This document shows positions 56,361 to 64,000 of a stretch of DNA of 64,000 bases, one piece after another. The notes under the pieces were generated by a model. The model was not told the DNA's origin and did not search any database. It saw only the letters and a program-made list of their open reading frames with translations. Made by a program: the position numbers and the translations under genes. Within the stretch, counting starts at the first letter, position 1. The number at the start of each line of letters is the position of its first letter. This DNA is from Diospyros lotus (taxonomy: Eukaryota; Streptophyta; Magnoliopsida; Ericales; Ebenaceae), in the NCBI RefSeq assembly GCF_014633365.1, contig NC_068350.1, positions 13,865,787-13,929,786 of the forward strand. The letters run 5' to 3'.

Positions 56361-56560
56361 ATTACATTGGGGAGCAAGAACACAGGTATTTACAAAGTAT
56401 GCAGTCCTTGCTCAAAGTCATAGCACACTACTAGTGGTAACTGGTTATTGTTTTTAATATTTAATCATTCTATGCTCTTGCATTGTTCATACTTATGTCA
56501 CACGCACACACACAAGATTCTTACATATGCATGGTTCACACACATAGTAAGCTAAATGTT
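56361..56560. other. unassigned DNA
   Basis: Between the copia LTR and the next chromovirus LTR, with a CA microsatellite at about 56500-56515. The exact left end of the next LTR could not be found. Confidence 0.35.
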
Positions 56561-57177
56561 AGTCCATCCTCCAAAAAAGAATGCCCATTCTATTGAAATG
56601 TGTGTATAAGTTTCAAAATACAAAAGATAGGACGAGTTAAAAATTCAAAAGAGATGAAAGAGGCCTAGCCTAAATCAACTCCCCAGGAAAGTCGTCCTTG
56701 GGAGCAGGGCCCCTTATGTGAAATCTAGGTCTATAAATTCAATGTCGGTCAGAGCGTCAATGCTTCATTTATAACATAGAAATTGTACCATTGTTTAACA
56801 TCACATCTTCAAAACAAAATATATGGAGACTCATCTCTCAGAAGTAACATTTGAATATCTCAAACATAGTCAAAAGATATGCTAAAGATCACCTATGTAA
56901 ACAACGACTACATCTCGATAATCTCTTTTTCTTTGGCATCGTTGTTTTCACCTGGAACGTTTGAATATTCCAGGAACATAGTCCAAATTAGATGCTGAAT
57001 CATCTAAGTGAAGGTTCAAAAATATTTTCATGAATATATGCAAGACCATGAATAAACTGACTTATCTCGACATGTCCTAGCCCAAGAGAATCTCATACAG
57101 CGTTTAACCCATACCACAGGGAAAGAACAATCTCTCTAAAGGCAACATAACCACATTAACATAACACAATCCTGCCT

Positions 57178-57323
57178 TAAAAGGGAAACATCAACGCATC
57201 TCCCTAACACAACGGAAACCATCGTTACCACTTCCGACTTGAAAGGGTCAACATCAACGCATCTCCCTAACACAACGGAAACCATCGTTACCACTTCCGA
57301 CTTGAAAGGGTCAACATCAACGC
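57178..57323 (-). repeat. 63-bp tandem duplication in LTR
   Basis: Two nearly exact 63-bp units (57178-57240 and 57241-57303), then a partial third. Each contains ACATCAACGCATCTCCC and CATCGTTACCACTTCC. Confidence 0.85.
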
Positions 57324-57538
57324 AAGAACCCAGGGTATCACCCCACTATCATGTCAAGGATTACGTTCCCACTCAAAAGCATTCCGGATCACATCAACAT
57401 AACCTTGGGAATGCAACGTTCTCCTCAAAAACAATGCCATCACTCAAAAGAACCTGGAGTGGTGTCCACTCTCAGCCCCGCTACAAGTGCGCATTAATCC
57501 TTGGAACGCATCCCAAGTGCTATCTCAAGGGCCACACC

Positions 57539-59598
57539 TGTAACGTCCCGTTTCTCAAATATACAATGATGTTAAATATAAGCTAATATCACATATGGGT
57601 ATTATGGAAATCCTTTCCAACAAAACTAAAGGATCAAACCTAATAGCTAGGTAAACCTAGATAATAAGGATTTCCACTATAAATCTTTAATACAAGAACA
57701 ACTATGAAACATAAATTTCAAAGATCGGACAAATAAACCTCTAGTACCATCGCAGCTTCCTTATATAGCATCCGTAATGCATCATTAGAGATTTATACAT
57801 AATAACTACTTGTATGACACACAACCCTCAAAGGAATAAAGATAGACCCATATCCGTCTAATATCACTGAAAATAACAGAAAAACCCAAAGGTTACATTA
57901 GCTCCTCTTTATACAAGATCGCAATACATGAATAATAGAAAAATAAACTAGACTTCGACAGCCTCTTTGCCTTTCCCCTACTTGACTCCGGCGTACCTAG
58001 ACTGTTTGATATTCTTGGGAAATTGAATATCCTAGAGGTATGAAACACCCAAGTTAGATAATTACATCTAGTGAGGGTTCCCAAAACGTTATCGTGCGTG
58101 CAAATGCAATATGCAATATGATATGAAATTCATCCCCAGGTAGCGACGCCAAGATGTTTCAATCATCCCCGCTAACTCATCATGTCCCATAGCCTTTTCC
58201 CACGGCCAAATGATGCTTGTCATCACCCAAGATGAGTTCCCCATGTTAGCTAGCCTGCATGCCGTAATGTATGCCAAATACAAAGAAATATGCTTGCCAA
58301 ATGGAAAATATGATATGCAAACCATACCAAATGAAGTAAAAAATGTCCATGATGTAAGAAACCATAGGAAATGAACCACTCACCTTGTTGCTTTACCTGA
58401 AAACTACCTTACACATTTACCAAGGCTTGTTTTGCTATAAAAACCGAGAAATTTGTAAAACAAATACCTAATATTTTTACATAAAAACTTTTATTTTATT
58501 TTTTTTCCTATTTTCTATATTTTTTTTACATTTTCTCACCGTCACACTAGCCCGCACGTGCCTGAAGAAGTGTGCCCACGCGCAACCCTGTCTGGTATGT
58601 GTAATACATGCACCAGTCTTCTTCCTCACGCACCTTCACTGGACTTTCAAACCGATTATTAAAATGGCCATAAGTTCTTCGTTTGAGCTCCATTTTGCCT
58701 TCCGTTTAATCCTTTGGACTCATCTTTTCATTATTTATGAGATTTGAGCTTCAAACCTCTCTTTTTGACTCATTTTTCTACTAATCCATCCCAGATTCTA
58801 GCATAAGATCGAAAATCTGGCCAACCTTTGTTTCTCCTTCATTTTTGCACCAATTCCTTCCTCGTTTATTTCATAATCTTCCTCTCACCACTATGATTTT
58901 ATTCATTACATCCAACACCCTCAATTCACCCTAATTATCTTGCTTTTTGGACTAGTTTCCCTTTGAGTTTTGCTTCCCAGATTTTCATCCTTTTTATAGA
59001 GGATTTAGACCAATTGCTATCTTCTAGCACCATGGACACCTGGGAGGACACTTGGACATTCATGGATGGCCAATTGCTGATATTTTTGGCCTTCATGATG
59101 GCTGGTTTTGCTCCATTTTACTGTTCTGGCCACAAGGTTTTCATAAATTATACTTTTACCCTTCCAAGTTTCTAGAATCTCATTTGTTCCTTCGAAACAT
59201 CATTCTTTCATTTCCAAAAACATTCCAAGGATTCCCCTAGAATTCTTATACCCTTGACCATCAATCTTTGTCCCAAAATGATCACCAAGTGTTTTTAAGA
59301 AATTACATTTTGCCCCATTATTTGAATTGTTTTGTATTTTGATCTCATTTCACCTTAGAATCCTATTTTCCTCATAAAGCTTCATTTCCTATCCTTCAAA
59401 AGGTTTCTAAGAAATTATTAACAACCATCAGAATGATCATTATGAATGATTTTCAAACTTTTGAAAAATTACACTTTTGTCCCAAATTTTCCAAAAATAC
59501 CTTTTTGCCCCAAAATTCACCTATTTCCTCTTAAATCCTCAAGGCAGAATATTTTCTTCAAAATAGACAAATTTTATAAAACAATTCTGAGTGTTACA
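57539..59598 (-). mobile_element. solo LTR (2.06 kb) nested in an LTR
   Basis: Runs from TGTAACGTCCCG to CTGAGTGTTACA, flanked by ACACC duplications (57534-57538 and 59599-59603). The host LTR continues across the site. The first 80 bp resemble the solo LTR at 25570. Hairpin TTAGAT/ATCTA at 58053-58071. Confidence 0.88.
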
Positions 59599-60510
59599 AC
59601 ACCCCAGGTTGACATCCCACATCCTATATGGATAACACATAAACATGCCAATGCCACTAACACATACCAAATTCGATGCATCATATAAATCAACATTTCA
59701 ATGCACATAATTTAATGCACAAAATTCAATACATATGAATCAATAAAATAGTGTTGAGATTAAACCACGCACATGAAAATAACTATTCACTGGTCAAAAC
59801 CATTTGCATGAAACTAAATCAAGTTTTTGGGAAACCACTCACAATAAACCAAGTTTTAGGTAGGAACACTCACTTTGAACAAAACTCAGAACATCTCGAA
59901 TCTCGTGCCCAACCTCGATTTTTGTGTCAAGCCTCAATAATCGTACTATTACTCAATTTTTAGTTTGAACGTACCCTGGTCATCATATTTATTCAAAGAA
60001 GTATCAATATTTATTTTTTCATAATTTTCTCTTAATTGTTTCTCAATAATTCCAAAATAAATACTTTTTTTAAGGTTTTTTCTCAAATTTTTCACCACCA
60101 TAAATCATAAAATAATTTCAAAAAAATTATAAAATTAATTTCGGGGCAAAATACCTTCACACGCACCCTTAGGTGTTTTACACGCATCGCTTGTCTTATT
60201 CAGCTCCGGCTGCCTACGACTGCTAGTTTTTCCTCCTACCTTGTTCTACTCCTCAAGTCAATCAAAATGGTGCCCCTAGATGCCTGAAACACCAATCGAA
60301 AGTGCTTCACTCGGCCGTTTAAAGCCTCAATTTTCGACAACCATCGGCTTTCTGGCCAAGCTTTAAAACCCTCTTAAACCAACACGAAAACTCACCAAAT
60401 TCTCCAGAATTACTCTCTAAGACACAAGGAACAAAAACCCTCTAACCAATCTCTCAAAAACACTCCAAAACATGAGTAATTTGAAGTAAAAAACTTGAAA
60501 CCCTTGGCCC

Positions 60511-60520
60511 CTATTTATAG
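60511..60520 (-). promoter_or_regulatory. TATA box of host LTR
   Basis: Minus-strand CTATAAATAG, the same 10-mer as at 10529 in the related LTR. Confidence 0.5.
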
Positions 60521-61268
60521 AGAATTTTGGCCGGTCCTTTGGCCAATCACCGGCCATTGTTTCGCCCTTAAGTCTTAGGCTAATGTTGGCCTTATCTTGA
60601 AACCCTATGGTCGTCCTATCGTCAAAATTGTTGACTTCCACTGATGGTCGCGTGATTTTGCAGGTTTTACACTTGTAAACTTTTTAAAATTACACTTTAG
60701 CCCCTTCAGATTTTCCTAACTGCATTTTGGCCCTTTCCTTGAAGCCCCTGAGTTTTCCAACAATTCCATTAAGACCCATGAGTTCCAAAATCTTCATTTC
60801 ACCCTCAAAGATTTAGAAAAAACATCTTTTTGACCACCTTTGGCTAAGATTACAAATTTACACTTAGGCTCGAATATATGTAAGATCACGTTTTGATCCC
60901 GAATCCTTATGTTTCATCCTAAAAGCACTTCAGAGTTGTTCCTTATTCAAAACTTGAATCCCCTCAGGGTTCCGTTTACTTTTCAGAAGTCCATTACGAT
61001 TATTCAATTTTTCAAGCTGAATCATAGTTATACCAAAAACTATTTATGTTCTGATTTCTTTCAATGTCATAAATCTTGTCTCGAGAACTCGTCAATCTCA
61101 TACCTTTTTTATTAGATATCCAAGCTCCAGGGCATTCTCTGCACCTAATTCAATCACTTATTAATTCAAATTCAGGGTATTACCTTCTGATATCAACTTC
61201 CATGAAATTTCATATTTCCACCAAAACACTTTATTCACCAAAACATCACAAGATTTTTGGGTATTACA

Positions 61269-61557
61269 GCGTTGGCATCCTTGAGTTCCACCTTGACTCC
61301 CTTTTGCTTCCTTAGCTCAAGCGTTGGCATCTTTGAGTTCCATCTCGACTCCCTATTTCTTCCTTAGCTCAGCCTCCTACTGTTCTACCTCATTCTTCAA
61401 GGAGTCCCTCTCTCCCTTTTCCATCTTAGTGTCCTGCTCAAGGCGTTGGGCCCTATCCCTATTATCTTCCAAGTCTCGAACCTTGTGCTCCAAATGCCTT
61501 TGCCTATCTTTGAGGTGTAGAAAGTCTTAGATCATTTTGTTTATGTCCAAGCATTTG
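61269..61557 (-). pseudogene. coiled-coil coding scrap with 52-bp duplication
   Basis: The minus strand reads an acidic/basic alternating peptide (for example ELRKQKGVKVELKDANA) typical of a coiled coil, with stops in its left part. GCGTTGGCATC starts at 61269 and again at 61321, marking a 52-bp tandem duplication. It could be a fragment of a gypsy gag or of a host coiled-coil gene. I cannot tell which. Bounded by LTRs on both sides. Confidence 0.4.
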
Positions 61558-62665
61558 TGTAACGACTCGTTAGTGGGTCTAAGCGTTTATTAATATTTTA
61601 TTTTTAGACATTGAAAATTTTTACCTCTATTAAATTAAAAGTTGGGAAATATTTTTATGTGGAAAAACTTGTGCAAGTAAATTATGTAGGGCTAAATTGG
61701 ATTTGGGCCAAGAGTTGAAAGATCTAATGTGATGGATTATAGGAAGATTTAAAATAAACCCATTTCTAATGGATTGGGTTACAGAAATTGGGTTAAGACC
61801 AAGTGCAAATTATATTGTATTTTATTTAAGTTAAATGAAATGGGTTGGGAACAAGTTGAAGAGTTAGCCCATTGGACTTAATAAATGTATTGGGCCATTG
61901 ATTTGGGCTTAGGCCCATGTGCATAAAAGGTGGCATTATAATTAAATGAAAATGAGAAATGTGACAAATGACAAAAAAGGGCATGCTTTGTGAAAAATGT
62001 GAAGGCAAAAAGGGGAATTTCATAATTGGTTTGATAAAGAAAGAAATAAGAAAATGTGAAATGTCTAAGAGGGGTATCATTTAAATAATTGTGTGCGTTT
62101 TATGTGGAAGGCAAAAGGGTAAAAGCAAGAAGGGGTTAGCAGCCCACTCCTCCCTCATTTCCTCTACATGCTCTCTTGTCTCTTCTTCATTCATCTTCTT
62201 CTTCTCTTTTTGGTTTTCCCAGCAGTTCATTCTTCTTTTACTTCTTCTTCTTCTTCTCTTTCTTCTATTCTTTTCTTCGTCTTCTTAAATTGAAGTTTCA
62301 AGAGGGAGGATTTCCAGATTTTGGGAAGGGCAAGCTTCTTCTTCTTTCAAGCATCATCAAAGGCAAGTTCCTCTTACATTTTTTTTATATTGTGCAAGTT
62401 TCTCCTTCTTTCGATTGAAATATCAACATATGTCTTTGTTCTTCATATCCTTGTTGTTAAAAATATTTTTGTATTGGTTGTGTGATTATCTTCATCTTTC
62501 CCTCAAATCTTGTGGCTTGTCTAAATCCCTTGTCGGGTCTTGTTGTTTGTCTCAATGGGATTGTCCATCCCATATTTTCTTCAAGGAATGTCAACTTGGG
62601 GGTTAGGAAATCATCCATAAGGGTTTTTGTGTGTTGTTGCTTGTATTTCTCATTTTTGGGTTCTT

Positions 62666-62840
62666 CAAAGTCGACTTTGTAAGGGTAACAGTTAACTATT
62701 TTGTGTAAAAGTTGACTCTGTATATTAAGCTCTCTGCTGTGTCGAATAAGTTGATGTAGAAGTCATTTTTTCCTTCCAAAAGTCGACTTTCCAATTCCAA
62801 GAGTCGACTTTCCAATTTCAAAAGTCGACTTTCCATTTTA
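62666..62840. repeat. cluster of AAGTCGACTTT palindromes
   Basis: Three near-adjacent units of about 22 bp (AAAGTCGACTTTCCAATT and variants) lie at 62777-62836. A further palindrome lies at 62668-62680 and a decayed one near 62708. Confidence 0.8.
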
Positions 62841-63477
62841 GACTACGCACTTTGTACTCTTTAAACCATAACTTTTTGTCTTGATATTGGAATTAAGATT
62901 TTTTTTTTCTTGAGACACTAACTCGATAAGCTTAAATTTGGTATAAAACTTGAACCGTTTGGACAACTATTGAGCCTGTGGGCTTTCTTTGAAATGTATG
63001 CTTGATTCGTAGCTTTCTCCTTCCTTAAAATTTGTTTAATCTTAAATTCTGGAATCGAATTTAATCTTAATTGATGTGGTGGGACCTATTTAAATGTTGA
63101 ATTATGTGAAATAGCCAAGAATCTTAGTGGGCAAAAATTGAGGGTGTGTGAATGTTACTTGTTATAACTTTGCTTGTGGTTGCGTTGCATTGCATTCTGT
63201 TACTATGTTGTTTTGCATTATAATGTTGGGTCATGGGTTGCGTTCATTGAGGGGGTCATGCTTTGTATTTGTTGAGAGCATGAGCATTGGCATGACACAA
63301 TTGGCCTGTTGACTTGTGTATGCATTAGAGTATTCGTGTGTGTGAATTCCTACGTGGGCATAGCATGGCCTGATGCTTGACTTATGGGGGCCTTGTCATC
63401 ACATTAATACTACAAGAGCCATTGCATTCCTTATGTGCTGCATTGCATGGTGGTAGTCATGGTGGAAATTGGCTTGT

Positions 63478-63612
63478 TATTGTGATGTGTAAAACTGGAG
63501 TTTAAGTCCCACAACAGTTGTATCTTGTGATGTATAAGACTGGAGGTTTGAGTCCCACGATAGTTGTATATTGTGATGTGTAAGACTAGAGGGTTTGAGT
63601 CCCACAATAACT
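63478..63612 (+). repeat. three tandem units of about 46 bp in LTR
   Basis: Units contain TTGTGATGTGTAAGACTGGA and TTTGAGTCCCACAATAGTTG variants. Confidence 0.8.
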
Positions 63613-64000
63613 TGTAACCTTGATGTGATTGTGAGCGCTTTGGCATGTAATGATGATAGAGGTGGATATAATATTGATAGATGTGATATGAGAGCCTTAG
63701 GCTCGTGTTATTGATTTGGTAGCCTATCTTTGGCTATTGGCAGGTTTATATTTAGGGTCTTAGGCGCCAGTGTATGCATTTTATGTGGGCCCTAAGGATC
63801 ATATGTGTGCATCAATGCATTTATGTTACAGTTGGGTATCGTGTTATATAACCACATGGCATGGATTGTGTGTTGTTTATGTATATGAGACTGGCGTGTG
63901 TTTCCAGATACGGCATGATATACATGATATTTAGGAAAAATCTGGTCATATCCATTTTTCGTTGTTCTCTATACACTTTCAGAGCCTTGTGGCTCACCTT

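Larger units (their letters stand above)
56561..61268 (-). mobile_element. chromovirus LTR (probably solo), left end uncertain
   Basis: Related to the LTR at 9805-12898 in reverse: the same double hairpin (56951-57007), a phrase matching the 12018-12093 repeat, and at 59600-59950 a stretch parallel to 11700-11900. The right end reads GGGTATTACA (61268). A solo LTR is nested at 57539-59598. A TATA box lies at 60511-60520. The left boundary is a guess from spacing. Confidence 0.65.
61558..64000 (+). mobile_element. LTR related to the 31469 family, runs off the window
   Basis: Starts TGTAACGACTCGTTAGTGGG, matching the family start TGTAATGACCCGTTAATGGG, and follows the same order. That order is a (T/C)-rich leader near 62150-62290, GTCGAC motifs at 62666-62840, a tandem repeat at 63478-63612 and hairpins with GGCTC near 63690 and 63983. 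About 300 bp of LTR would remain outside the window by comparison with 31469-34205. Confidence 0.8.

Noticed and set aside
57239..57586. 115-codon plus-strand frame with a 21-residue repeat
   Set aside because: The repeat is the 63-bp LTR duplication, and the frame runs antisense to the LTR and across the boundary of a nested insertion.

Overview
This is repeat-dense nuclear DNA of a flowering plant, most likely a eudicot. The evidence is decayed Ty3/gypsy and Ty1/copia retrotransposons with plant-type tRNA-Met primer sites, hAT, CACTA and Harbinger-type DNA elements, a tRNA-derived SINE pair, and two plant-specific gene families (DUF247 and LBD). There are no bacterial-type operons, ribosome binding sites or CRISPR arrays. 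The only gene that looks intact is a DUF247 gene at 21312-23140 (+). A related DUF247 gene at 9658-15175 (-) and an LBD transcription-factor gene at 30395-31002 (-) are pseudogenes.

Left part (1-9657): a minus-strand Tat-like gypsy gag-protease fragment running off the edge (1-1283), a copia LTR remnant, an internally deleted Athila-like gypsy fragment, a long SIRE-like copia LTR with a cluster of TCGAGTA motifs, a hAT element (5763-7084), a tandem SINE-like pair (8074-8472) and unassigned DNA.

DUF247 block (9658-23140): two DUF247 genes lie head to head. The left one is cut by a chromovirus (9805-14460, near-matched 5-bp target duplication) inserted a few codons before its splice donor. Its 5' half is replaced by a Tat-like gypsy (about 15240-20722), which itself holds a solo LTR (16315-18807, duplication CCTCT). 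The right gene has a full domain and a predicted four-codon last exon that is also preserved in the broken copy.

Middle (23141-31468): a degenerate minisatellite built from a motif I associate with copia LTRs, then a copia LTR (25140-29838) holding a 2.8-kb chromovirus solo LTR and a 710-bp CACTA-type element, then the LBD pseudogene.

Large nest (31469-51273): a gypsy element with flanking AGAAC duplications carries in its 3' LTR a 10.4-kb coding-poor LTR element (duplication GCGGC), which carries in its own LTR a 2.5-kb solo LTR (duplication GTCCA).

Right part (51279-64000): a minus-strand copia remnant with a Harbinger-type MITE in its integrase and an inverted duplication of its gag 5' end, a chromovirus LTR nested with another solo LTR (duplication ACACC), a small coiled-coil coding scrap, and the start of another LTR that leaves the window. 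Solo LTR boundaries rest on TG...CA ends plus 5-bp duplications read directly from the sequence. Lineage names (Tat, Tekay/Del, Athila, SIRE) are inferred from recalled family motifs and were not searched.
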